This document shows, piece by piece, positions 41,050-51,593 of a stretch of 64,000 bases of DNA. This DNA is from Pseudomonadaceae bacterium (GTDB lineage Bacteria > Pseudomonadota > Gammaproteobacteria > Pseudomonadales > Pseudomonadaceae). The position numbers were made by a program, and so were the translations under genes. The notes under the pieces are model-generated. The model did not search any database and was not told the DNA's origin. It saw only the letters and a list, made by a program, of their open reading frames with translations. The first letter of the stretch is position 1. Each line of letters starts with the position of its first letter. The DNA lies in NCBI GenBank assembly GCA_900766265.1, contig CAAFUS010000002.1, forward strand, positions 8,962-72,961, in the 5' to 3' direction.

Positions 41050-41454
41050 TCAGGCCTTCTTGCGTACGTACAACACCAGATTGTGATCGACCAGATCGAA
41101 ACCATGGCGATTGACGATTTCCTTCTGCAGATTTTCGATCTCCGAGTCGAAGAACTCGATCACGTCGCCAGTATCAACGCAGACCATATGGTCGTGATGG
41201 CCGCTGTCGGCCAATTCGAACACCGCATGGCCACCGTCGAAATTGTGTCGAACCACCAGACCAGCCGCTTCGAACTGAGTCAGTACCCGGTATACCGTCG
41301 CCAGACCGACATCTTCTCCGGCCTCCATCAACGCCTTGTAGACGTCTTCCGCGCTCATGTGGCGCTGCTCGGTGGTGTCGAGCATCTGTAGGATTTTGAC
41401 CCTTGGCAGGGTCACCTTGAGGCCAGCTTTGCGTAGTTCGCTATTTTCAACCAT
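41050..41454 (-). CDS. fur: Ferric uptake regulator
   Basis: 134 residues. Winged helix (LRKAGLKVTLPRVKILQML, LATVYRVLTQFEAAGLV) and the metal-binding HHDHMVC motif in the dimerisation domain. Represses iron-uptake genes and prrF with Fe(II). The frame is open to 41547, but MVENSELRKAGLK is the conserved start at 41454. Divergent from bamE, the usual arrangement in pseudomonads. Confidence 0.98.
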   Translation of the reverse strand: MVENSELRKAGLKVTLPRVKILQMLDTTEQRHMSAEDVYKALMEAGEDVGLATVYRVLTQFEAAGLVVRHNFDGGHAVFELADSGHHDHMVCVDTGDVIEFFDSEIENLQKEIVNRHGFDLVDHNLVLYVRKKA

Positions 41455-41549
41455 GGTCGGCTTTCTCGCTGCTGCTGTTTCGCAGCTTCCTTCAATGCAG
41501 GTATGATCCGGGCTCTTTGCCCAGCCAAGATAGTGGAAGTCACCCACCG

Positions 41550-42068
41550 ATGCAAAACACCAAGCTCCTGCTCACCAGCCTGACTTTTGCGGGTCTGGTA
41601 GCACTCGCGGGTTGTTCATTTCCCGGCGTGTACAAGGTCGACATTCAACAGGGCAATGTCGTCACGCAAGACATGATAGACCAGTTGCGTCCTGGAATGA
41701 CCCGACGTCAAGTGCGGTTTATCATGGGTAACCCCTTGATCACGGACACCTTCCACGCCAACCGTTGGGACTATGTCTACAGCATCCAGCCAGGCGGTAG
41801 TCGTCGCCAGCAGGAGCGTATGAGCCTTATCTTCAACGACGACGATCAGCTGATCGGGCTGTCCGGCGACTTCGTACCGGGCGTGAGCCGAGACGAAGCG
41901 ATCCTTGGCACAGATGCCGGCGCAACGCCGACGCCCTCAACTCCCGCTCAACCCTCCGAACCGGCTCCGGCACCCGGCTCGCTGGAGGAGCAGATCCAGC
42001 GAGAAGTTGACGAGGCCGAAGCCGTTCCGGTGCCCTCGCCCGAGCCACTCGATACCAGCGCGCAGTAA
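41550..42068 (+). CDS. bamE: Outer membrane assembly lipoprotein BamE (OmlA/SmpA)
   Basis: 172-residue lipoprotein with lipobox LAGC (Cys about residue 22) and the BamE fold: QGNVVTQDMIDQLRPGMTRR, FIMGNPLITDTFH, RWDYVYSIQPGG. Part of the BAM complex inserting beta-barrels in the outer membrane. A Pro/Glu-rich tail extends the core, common in Pseudomonas. ATG 41550 chosen for the signal peptide. Confidence 0.95.
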   Translation: MQNTKLLLTSLTFAGLVALAGCSFPGVYKVDIQQGNVVTQDMIDQLRPGMTRRQVRFIMGNPLITDTFHANRWDYVYSIQPGGSRRQQERMSLIFNDDDQLIGLSGDFVPGVSRDEAILGTDAGATPTPSTPAQPSEPAPAPGSLEEQIQREVDEAEAVPVPSPEPLDTSAQ

Positions 42069-42074
42069 CTTGCA

Positions 42075-42113
42075 CACACAAAAAAGCCCGGCATCGCCGG
42101 GCTTTTTTGTGTG
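42075..42113. terminator. Bidirectional terminator between bamE and rnfH
   Basis: AAAAAAGCCCGGC and GCCGGGCTTTTTT form a long stem around a short loop, extended by ACACA/TGTGT; serves the converging genes. Confidence 0.93.
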
Positions 42114-42120
42114 GGTGACG

Positions 42121-42441
42121 CTAGCTCGCCTGCTGCGCCTTGCGTTTGGCCGCCTCGGCAGCGCGCTGCTTGCGGACTTCCTTGGGATCGGCAATCAACG
42201 GGCGGTAGATTTCCACTCGCTCCCCATCCTCCAGGACCTGCTCGTCGGGCCTGGCAACCGCCTTGCCGAAAATGCCAAGGGGTGCGCCCTGCAAATCGAG
42301 GCCGGGAAAATGTCGCTCCATTCCGGAGCGCAAGGCGGCTTCGCGGACCGTGGTGCCTTTGGGCAGATCCAGGCGCAGCAGCACCTGCTTGTCCGGCAGC
42401 GCATGAACGACTTCAACGGCGATGGTCGTCGCCTCAGCCAT
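42121..42441 (-). CDS. rnfH: RnfH family ubiquitin-fold protein
   Basis: 106 residues with the beta-grasp pattern TTIAVEVVHALPDKQVLLRL, TTVREAALRSG, LGIFGKAV and GERVEIYRPLIADPKEVRK. Function unclear; conserved next to ratA and smpB. Its ATG 42441 overlaps the end of ratA by 8 nt, so both are translated from one mRNA. Confidence 0.92.
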   Translation of the reverse strand: MAEATTIAVEVVHALPDKQVLLRLDLPKGTTVREAALRSGMERHFPGLDLQGAPLGIFGKAVARPDEQVLEDGERVEIYRPLIADPKEVRKQRAAEAAKRKAQQAS

Positions 42442-42868
42442 AGAGTTTCTTGGCCCGCTCGCAGAAGGCATCCACCAGGCTGTTGGCCGCCTGGTTGAAC
42501 AGCGGCCCGAGGGTGGCCTTGACCAGCGGCCCGGCGTAATCGAAGGTGAGGTCGAGACTGATCTTGCAGGCCTTCTCGCCGAGCGCCTTGAACTCCCAGA
42601 TACCGTGCAGGTGACTGAAAGGGCCTTCCTCGAGGGTCATTTCGATACGCTTGCCGGGATCCAGGTCGTTGCGCGTCATGAACCGCTGGCTCAGACCCGC
42701 CTTGGCGACGGTCATGCTGGCGCGCATCTGCGTTTCGCTCTCCGACAGCACCTCGGTGGCCGAGCACCAAGGCAAGAACTGGGGATAGCTGGCCACGTCG
42801 TTGACCATGTCGAACAGTGCCTGTGCCGGGTAAGGCAGCAAGGCCGAGCGCTGAATGTGAGTCGTCAT
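42434..42868 (-). CDS. ratA: RatA-type START/COQ10 domain protein
   Basis: 144-residue START-fold protein: RSALLPYPAQALFDMVNDVA, YPQFLPWCSATEVL and GPLFNQAANSLVDAFCERAK. In E. coli RatA was reported to block 70S formation, while eukaryotic relatives (Coq10) bind coenzyme Q; which applies here is open. ATG 42868 gives MTTHIQRSALLPY. Divergent from smpB. Confidence 0.92.
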   Translation of the reverse strand: MTTHIQRSALLPYPAQALFDMVNDVASYPQFLPWCSATEVLSESETQMRASMTVAKAGLSQRFMTRNDLDPGKRIEMTLEEGPFSHLHGIWEFKALGEKACKISLDLTFDYAGPLVKATLGPLFNQAANSLVDAFCERAKKLYG

Positions 42869-43092
42869 CGATTGGAGTTGCTCTATTGCGTAGGCCAGAG
42901 GCCGGGACCAGCATGCGAACCGGCACGAACACACGCCCACTCCGCGGGAGCACCGCGCTCCGGCGCTCGGCGGGCCTGGAAAGGCCCCATTGTCCGGGAT
43001 TAGCCGCGGCCTCTCAAGCTCGCCCGCCTGGCCGGACTGCCCGCTGACGCCAATCGCTCATCGCCGTTATCGCCAGCCGCAGCGTCGCCCCC

Positions 43093-43098
43093 TATAAT
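43093..43098 (+). promoter_or_regulatory. -10 box very close to the smpB start
   Basis: A perfect TATAAT ends 9 nt before the smpB ATG, so transcription would begin at about 43105, giving a leader of 0-3 nt. No Shine-Dalgarno sequence is visible upstream. No good -35 was found. Confidence 0.6.
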
Positions 43099-43107
43099 GC
43101 GAGCCCT

Positions 43108-43590
43108 ATGGCCAAACAAAAGAAACAACCCTCCGGGACGATCGCGCTTAACAAGAAAGCGCTCCATGACTACTTCATCGAGCAGAAATTCGAGGCAGGT
43201 CTTGCCTTGGCTGGCTGGGAGGTGAAGAGCCTACGCGCCGGCAAGGCGCAGCTGGTGGACAGCTACGTGCTGCTCAAGGATGGCGAAGCCTGGTTGCTCG
43301 GCAGCCACATCACGCCCCTGACCACCGCCAGCACCCATGTCATCGCTGATCCGACACGCACTCGCAAGCTGCTGCTGCACAAGCGCGAACTCGGCAAGCT
43401 GTTCGGTGCGGTACAGCAGAAGGGCTACGCCTGCGTCGCGCTTTCGCTGTACTGGAAGAAGCACCTGATCAAGTGCGAAATCGCACTCGCCAAGGGGAAG
43501 AAGGAGTTCGACAAGCGCCACACCGAGAAGGAGCGCGATTCGGCTCGCGAGATCCAGCGCGCCATGCGTACCAAGGGCAAGGAAGACTGA
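43108..43590 (+). CDS. smpB: SsrA-binding protein SmpB
   Basis: 160 residues. OB-fold protein that carries tmRNA to stalled ribosomes. Seen: IALNKKALHDYFIEQKFEAG, LAGWEVKSLRAGKAQL, LLLHKRELGKL and the basic tail KKEFDKRHTEKERDSAREIQ. The only start in frame with conserved sequence is ATG 43108, which appears nearly leaderless. ssrA itself lies 7.5 kb downstream, separated by the lactate locus. Confidence 0.98.
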   Translation: MAKQKKQPSGTIALNKKALHDYFIEQKFEAGLALAGWEVKSLRAGKAQLVDSYVLLKDGEAWLLGSHITPLTTASTHVIADPTRTRKLLLHKRELGKLFGAVQQKGYACVALSLYWKKHLIKCEIALAKGKKEFDKRHTEKERDSAREIQRAMRTKGKED

Positions 43591-43602
43591 CCGCAGCGCC
43601 GG

Positions 43603-44406
43603 TTACGGCTTGCCCTGCTCGCCACGCCCGGCGCCCGGGGTCGTGCCGGTTCGGCGCTGGGCACGGGCCAATCGTTGTGCCTCCTGTTGACCCTCAGCCA
43701 GCACCTCCTGCACATAATGGATATGCCTGTTCGATATCGCTCGAGCCTCTTCCGCACGTCTTTCGACGATCGCCTCGAACAGTTCCCGATGCTGGTTCAT
43801 CAGCATGTCGCGGGTCTCGCTGCGCAGGGCGTACATCCCGCCGATATTGGTGACCACGTTCCGCCGGAGCAGGTCGAACAGGCCGCGAATCGTATGCAGC
43901 AGCACCGCGTTGTGACTGGCCTCGGCGATGGCCAGGTGGAAGGAAGCGTCGGCGGCGCCCTCCTCGGCCCGGGTCACTGTACCGACACGGGTATAACAGT
44001 CTTGTAACGCCTCGAAGGCCGTTCGCAAGCGGCCGTGATCAAGCTCGGTAGCGCGCAACGCCGCGTAATAGGCGCAGGCCCCCTCCAGGGTGTGGCGGAA
44101 CTCCAGCAGGTCACGCTGGGCATCGGTATTGCTGCCCAGCAGCTGCAGCAGTGGATCGCTGAAGGTCGACCCGAGCGACTCGGCAACGAAGGTCCCGCCG
44201 CCGTGCCGGCTCATCACCAGTCCCTTGGCCGCCAGCTTCTGCATCGCTTCGCGCAGCGAAGGGCGGGAGACACCAAACTGTTCGGCCAACGCGCGCTCGG
44301 CCGGGAGCCGTTCGCCGGCCTTCAAGGTGCCCTCGAGGATCATCGTCTCGAGCTGCATGACGATGTCGTCAGCCAGGCGACGCTGTCGCACCACACCCAC
44401 TTCCAT
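43603..44406 (-). CDS. lldR: Lactate-responsive GntR/FadR-family repressor
   Basis: 267 residues. N-terminal winged helix (LKAGERLPAERALAEQFGVS, RPSLREAMQKLAAKGLV) and C-terminal FCD effector domain with metal/ligand residues in EFRHTLEG, FHLAIAEASHN and NQHRELFEAI. Divergent from lldP with a large palindrome between them, so it is most likely LldR, relieved by lactate. Effector specificity is inferred from context. Confidence 0.92.
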   Translation of the reverse strand: MEVGVVRQRRLADDIVMQLETMILEGTLKAGERLPAERALAEQFGVSRPSLREAMQKLAAKGLVMSRHGGGTFVAESLGSTFSDPLLQLLGSNTDAQRDLLEFRHTLEGACAYYAALRATELDHGRLRTAFEALQDCYTRVGTVTRAEEGAADASFHLAIAEASHNAVLLHTIRGLFDLLRRNVVTNIGGMYALRSETRDMLMNQHRELFEAIVERRAEEARAISNRHIHYVQEVLAEGQQEAQRLARAQRRTGTTPGAGRGEQGKP

Positions 44407-44550
44407 CGTTTCACCACTGGTAAGACCACTTTTTGTCCATCAAAGCCTAGCGATCGGCACCTTGCTCAGCAAGCCGGGAGCATGCGACCAAAGTCTAATG
44501 AGGGCCGATTGACGCGGCAGCAACGCAACTCTTAGGCTGACAGCTCTTCG

Positions 44551-44577
44551 ATGTAAATTGGTATTACCAATTTACAT
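44551..44577. promoter_or_regulatory. Probable LldR operator
   Basis: A perfect 27-bp palindrome with 13-bp arms around the T at 44564; core AATTGGTATTACCAATT. It contains the TGGT-N-ACCA type spacing known for FadR/GntR operators and lies in the lldR-lldP gap. Confidence 0.85.
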
Positions 44578-44670
44578 GTTTCCAACTATAAAAGAAGAAG
44601 AGACCCATGCTCCAACCGCCTCGCTCTGCGCTGTCGTATCGCCCATTGCCTCTGAATGCCGGGGGGAACG

Positions 44671-46365
44671 ATGTCTAACGGTCTCCTTGCCTTCTTCGCC
44701 TTCTCGCCGATCCTCCTGGCTGCCATCTTGCTGGTCGGCCTGCGCTGGCCGGCCAAGCGCGCTATGCCACTGGTCTACCTGATCACCGCTGTCATCGCGC
44801 TGTTCGTCTGGGACATGAGCCTCAACCGCATCCTTGCGTCGACCCTGCAGGGCCTAGTAATAACTGCCGGCGTGCTGTGGATCATCTTCGGCGCCATCCT
44901 GCTGCTCAACACTCTCAAGCGCTCGGGCGGCATCAGTGCCATCCGTGCCGGGTTCGCCACCATCACGCCGGACCGCCGCATCCAGGCCATCATCATCGCC
45001 TGGCTGTTCGGCTGCTTCATCGAAGGCGCCTCCGGCTGGGGCACCACCGCCGCCATCGCCGCGCCGCTGCTGGTAGCTATCGGCTTCCCGGCACTCGCGG
45101 CGGTGCTCATGGGCATGCTGGTCCAGAGCACGCCGGTGTCCTATGGCGCGGTGGGTACGCCCATCCTCATCGGTATCACCGGAGGCCTGGACACGGCTAC
45201 GGTGGGCAGCGAACTGGTCGCCCAGGGCTCGAGCTGGGACGCTTACCTGCAGCTGATAACCAGTGAGGTGGCGATCATCCATGCCATTGTTGGCACACTG
45301 ATGCCCTTCATCATGGCGGTGATGCTGACCCGATTCTTCGGCAAGGAGCGTAGCTGGCGCGCGGCCTTCGACGTGCTGCCGTTCGCCCTGTTCGCCGGCC
45401 TTGCCTTCACCTTGCCCTACGCCGCCACCGGGATTTTCCTTGGCCCCGAGTTCCCCTCGATGCTCGGCGGGCTGGTTGGCCTGGCGATCGTCACTACCGC
45501 GGCCCGCGCCGGCTTCCTGATGCCCAAGACCGTCTGGGACTTCCCGGAGGGCCACCAGTGGCCGCATGAGTGGATGAGCACGGTGGAAATGAAGCTGGAC
45601 GAGCTTACCAACAAGCCCATGAGCACCTTCAAAGCCTGGCTGCCCTACGTACTGGTCGGCGTGCTGCTGGTAATCACCCGCGTGTTCCCCCAGGTCGGCG
45701 AGCCGCTCAAGGCAGTGGTTCTGGTGTTCACCAATATCCTCGGCGAGACCGGCATCAACGGCGACTTCATGCCGCTCTACCTGCCCGGCGGAATCATGGT
45801 TATGGTCGCCATCGCCACGGTCTTTCTGCACGGCATGAGACCGAGCGAGCTGCCCAAGGCGATCGGCGAGTCGAGCAAGGTGCTGATGGGCGCCGGCTTC
45901 GTGCTGCTGTTCACCGTGCCGATGGTGCGCATCATGATCAACTCCGGGATCAACGCCGCAGACCTGGCGAGCATGCCCATCACCATGGCGCGCTTCGTCG
46001 CCGACGCGGTCGGCCCGGTCTATCCGCTGCTGGCGCCAAGCATCGGCGCGCTGGGAGCCTTCCTCGCCGGCTCCAACACGGTGAGCAACATGATGCTCAG
46101 CCAGTTCCAGTTCGGCGTCGCGCAGAACCTCGGCATATCGAGCGCACTCATCGTCGCCGTGCAGGCCATAGGTGCGGCGGCCGGCAATATGGTGGCCATT
46201 CACAACGTGGTAGCCGCCTCGGCCACGGTGGGCTTGCTCGGACGTGAAGGCATCACCCTTCGCAAGACCGTCTGGCCGATGCTGTACTACGTGCTGTTCA
46301 CCGGCGTGCTCGCGTTGATCGCCGTGTACTGGCTGGGGGTCAGCGACCCTCTGGTCAGCCGTTGA
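44671..46365 (+). CDS. lldP: L-lactate permease
   Basis: 564-residue inner-membrane transporter with about 12-14 hydrophobic segments. Family blocks: FGCFIEGASGWGTTAAIAAP, LVQSTPVSYGAVGTPILIG, GALGAFLAGSNTVSNMM and AAAGNMVAIHNVVAASATVG. Takes up L- and D-lactate (and glycolate in some). ATG 44671 follows GGGGGG; an in-frame ATG at 44656 lacks such a site. First gene of the lldP-lldD-dld operon. Confidence 0.96.
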   Translation: MSNGLLAFFAFSPILLAAILLVGLRWPAKRAMPLVYLITAVIALFVWDMSLNRILASTLQGLVITAGVLWIIFGAILLLNTLKRSGGISAIRAGFATITPDRRIQAIIIAWLFGCFIEGASGWGTTAAIAAPLLVAIGFPALAAVLMGMLVQSTPVSYGAVGTPILIGITGGLDTATVGSELVAQGSSWDAYLQLITSEVAIIHAIVGTLMPFIMAVMLTRFFGKERSWRAAFDVLPFALFAGLAFTLPYAATGIFLGPEFPSMLGGLVGLAIVTTAARAGFLMPKTVWDFPEGHQWPHEWMSTVEMKLDELTNKPMSTFKAWLPYVLVGVLLVITRVFPQVGEPLKAVVLVFTNILGETGINGDFMPLYLPGGIMVMVAIATVFLHGMRPSELPKAIGESSKVLMGAGFVLLFTVPMVRIMINSGINAADLASMPITMARFVADAVGPVYPLLAPSIGALGAFLAGSNTVSNMMLSQFQFGVAQNLGISSALIVAVQAIGAAAGNMVAIHNVVAASATVGLLGREGITLRKTVWPMLYYVLFTGVLALIAVYWLGVSDPLVSR

Positions 46366-46453
46366 CCACCGTCTGTCCCGACTTTCGCCTCGCCCGTGGG
46401 GCGAAGGTCATTTACCCCATCCCTTCCAGCGCTTCCGAACCGGTGTGCCTCCC

Positions 46454-47608
46454 ATGATCATTTCTGCCTCTACCGACTACCGTGCCGCTGCAAAACGCAA
46501 GCTTCCGCCCTTCCTGTTCCACTACATCGACGGCGGCGCCTATGCCGAATACACCATGCGCCGCAACGTCGACGACCTCAGCAGCGTGGCCCTGCGCCAG
46601 CGCGTGCTGCGCAACATGTCGGAGCTGACGCTGGAGACCAAGCTGTTCGACGAGACCCTGTCGATGCCGGTGGCTCTGGCCCCGGTCGGCCTGTGCGGCA
46701 TGTTCGCCCGCCGCGGCGAGGTCCAGGCGGCCAAGGCCGCGGCAGCCAAGGGCATCCCCTTCACGCTGTCGACCGTGTCGGTCTGCCCAATCGAGGAAGT
46801 GGCACCGGCGATCAACCGTCCCATGTGGTTCCAGCTCTACGTGCTCAAGGACCGCGGCTTCATGAAGAACGCCCTGGAGCGCGCCAAGGCCGCCGGGGTC
46901 AAGACGCTGGTGTTCACCGTCGACATGCCCACCCCGGGCGCGCGCTACCGCGACGCCCACTCCGGCATGAGCGGCGAGCGCGCCGCCCTGCGTCGCATGC
47001 TGCAGGCCATGACCCATCCAGCCTGGGCCTGGGACGTCGGCCTGAAGGGCAAGCCTCACGACCTCGGCAACATCTCGACCTACCGCGGACATCCGACCGG
47101 GCTGGAGGACTACATCGGCTGGCTGGCGAACAACTTCGACCCGTCCATTTCCTGGAAGGACTTGGAGTGGATCCGAGACTTCTGGGAGGGCCCTATGATC
47201 ATCAAGGGCATCCTCGACCCGGACGACGCGCGCGACGCCGTGCGCTTCGGCGCCGATGGCATCGTCGTGTCCAACCACGGCGGCCGCCAGCTCGACGGCG
47301 TACTGTCCAGCGCACGGGCGATGCCGGAGATCGCCGATGCGGTCAAGGGCGACCTGAAGATCCTCGCCGACTCAGGCATCCGCACCGGTCTGGACGTGGT
47401 GCGCATGATCGCGCTCGGCGCCGACACCGTGCTGCTCGGCCGCGCCTTCATCTATGCACTGGCCACCGCCGGGGCCGCCGGGGTGACCAACCTGCTGAAC
47501 CTGATCGAGAAGGAAATGCGCGTGGCCATGGTGCTCACCGGTGCCAAGTCCATCAGCGAAATCAGCCGCGATTCGCTGGTGCCCCAGGCCGGTTCGGTCA
47601 TCGGCTGA
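46454..47608 (+). CDS. lldD: FMN-dependent L-lactate dehydrogenase
   Basis: 384 residues; membrane-associated quinone-linked oxidation of L-lactate to pyruvate. Seen: MIISASTDYRAAAKRKLPPF, HYIDGGAYAE, the FMN-binding ALAPVGLCGMFARRG and the catalytic His in SNHGGRQLDGVLSS, then ADSGIRTGLDV. ATG 46454 chosen; a GTG 9 nt upstream is also in frame. 88 nt after lldP. Confidence 0.97.
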   Translation: MIISASTDYRAAAKRKLPPFLFHYIDGGAYAEYTMRRNVDDLSSVALRQRVLRNMSELTLETKLFDETLSMPVALAPVGLCGMFARRGEVQAAKAAAAKGIPFTLSTVSVCPIEEVAPAINRPMWFQLYVLKDRGFMKNALERAKAAGVKTLVFTVDMPTPGARYRDAHSGMSGERAALRRMLQAMTHPAWAWDVGLKGKPHDLGNISTYRGHPTGLEDYIGWLANNFDPSISWKDLEWIRDFWEGPMIIKGILDPDDARDAVRFGADGIVVSNHGGRQLDGVLSSARAMPEIADAVKGDLKILADSGIRTGLDVVRMIALGADTVLLGRAFIYALATAGAAGVTNLLNLIEKEMRVAMVLTGAKSISEISRDSLVPQAGSVIG

Positions 47609-47644
47609 GCCTTCCGCGTCGTCCCGCACATACCCGGAGCCGCC

Positions 47645-50485
<2,841 letters not shown>

Positions 50486-50671
50486 TCACAGCATGCGCCT
50501 GGAGACGCCGGCACTGCCAAAGCGCAACGGCTCGTCCCCTGGATGAAACGCTTTAGCCCCACCGCAGTCCCACGTTAGAGCCCGGAACACAAGGGCCCTA
50601 ACGCTCGGCAGCTATTGCAAGCCGTATCGCGCCAGCCAGCCGGGATGACCATTATGTCTGGAGGACTCACG

Positions 50672-50977
50672 ATGAAACGCTTCGCCATGCTCGCGACCGC
50701 CGCATTGCTCGCCAGCCCCGCCGCCTTCGCCGCGGACAAGGACCTGTGCCAGATCAACATGCAGGAAATCCAGGACAACATGACCACCAGCCAGGCCACG
50801 CTCGGGGAGCCGGCTCGCAGCCAGGTCGAGGAATACACCAACCAGGCGCGCCAGGCCCAACAAGCCGGCGACACCGAAAAATGCATCACCCTGACCACCC
50901 AAGCCCTGCAACGCCTCAAAGGCCCGGGCAGCTCCGAGAGCGGCACTGCCGGCTCCTCGTCGGGCACCAGCAACTGA
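50672..50977 (+). CDS. Small secreted protein of unknown function
   Basis: 101 residues. Signal peptide MKRFAMLATAALLASPAAFA, then a short helical domain with one cysteine near each end (DLCQINMQEIQDNM and EKCITLTTQAL), which may form a disulfide, and a Ser/Gly-rich tail. GGAGG precedes the ATG at 50672; the longer upstream frame lacks conserved character. Not recognised further. Confidence 0.7.
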   Translation: MKRFAMLATAALLASPAAFAADKDLCQINMQEIQDNMTTSQATLGEPARSQVEEYTNQARQAQQAGDTEKCITLTTQALQRLKGPGSSESGTAGSSSGTSN

Positions 50978-50984
50978 CGGCCAT

Positions 50985-51004
50985 GGGGCCAGCATCCTGG
51001 CCCC
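50985..51004 (+). terminator. Hairpin after the small secreted protein gene
   Basis: GGGGCCAG (50985-50992) pairs with CTGGCCCC (50997-51004) around CATC. No T tract follows, so termination is uncertain. Confidence 0.45.
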
Positions 51005-51117
51005 TGGAACCCTCCCTTGAAATGCCACGCGGCCGTACCCATCTCGTCGCCTGAGGGTTCGACGTGGCCGAGGCATTGGCGTAGACTACGCGTTCGACAT
51101 CCCACCGTGGATGTTTC

Positions 51118-51495
51118 GGGGCCGATTAGGATTCGACGCCGGTAACAAAACTCTAGGTGCATGCCGAGTTGGTAACAGAACTCGTAAATCCACTGTTGCA
51201 AACTTATAGTTGCCAACGACGACAACTACGAAGGGTACGCGCTAGCCGCCTAACCTTCATCTGGTCGCTTCGGCGCCAGCGGTCACTAGGGGATGCCTGT
51301 AAACCCGAAATGACCGTCAGATAGAACAGGATCGCCGCCAAGTTCGCTGCAGACGTAACGGCTAAAACTCATGCAGCTCGCTCCAAGCACCCTGCCAATC
51401 GGGCGGCGCGGAGTTAACTCAGTAGGTTGGATAAGCATGTAGTACCGACAGTGGAGAGCTGGCGGACGGGGGTTCAAATCCCCCCGGCTCCACCA
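51118..51495 (+). ncRNA. ssrA: tmRNA (ssrA)
   Basis: 378 nt. The 5' GGGGCCG pairs with 3' CGGCTCC before ACCA, forming the tRNA-Ala-like acceptor; the T-arm GGGGGTTCAAATCCCCCC is intact. The resume codon GCC at 51212 opens a tag frame ANDDNYEGYALAA ending at TAA 51251-51253. The first six and last four residues match pseudomonad tags; the middle is longer than the P. aeruginosa tag as I remember it (ANDDNYALAA). Rescues stalled ribosomes with SmpB. Confidence 0.96.
51470..51495 (+). other. Probable attL: integration site at the ssrA 3' end
   Basis: A tyrosine recombinase gene begins 99 bp after the intact ssrA CCA, a classic integration target. The crossover would lie within the T-arm/acceptor region and the tmRNA sequence is regenerated by the element. 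No second copy is seen in the window, so exact limits are unknown. Confidence 0.7.
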
Positions 51496-51503
51496 ATTCA
51501 ACA

Positions 51504-51532
51504 CTGAAACCCGTCTAGAACGCGGGTTTCAG
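51504..51532 (+). terminator. Hairpin after ssrA
   Basis: CTGAAACCCG (51504-51513) pairs with CGGGTTTCAG (51523-51532). The following T tract is poor (CCCAGATTTG), so termination of ssrA here is likely but weakened. Confidence 0.6.
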
Positions 51533-51541
51533 CCCAGATTT

Positions 51542-51593
51542 GATGGCATTGGATTACTCACAGTCCGTCTGTGAATCCAAAAGGTATGCCATC
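51542..51593 (+). other. Long hairpin in the leader of the first recombinase
   Basis: GATGGCAT (51542-51549) pairs with ATGCCATC (51586-51593), which abuts the ATG; inside, GGAT/ATCC and TCACAG/CTGTGA continue the stem. The ribosome-binding AAAAGG (51579-51584) sits in an internal bulge. Confidence 0.6.
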
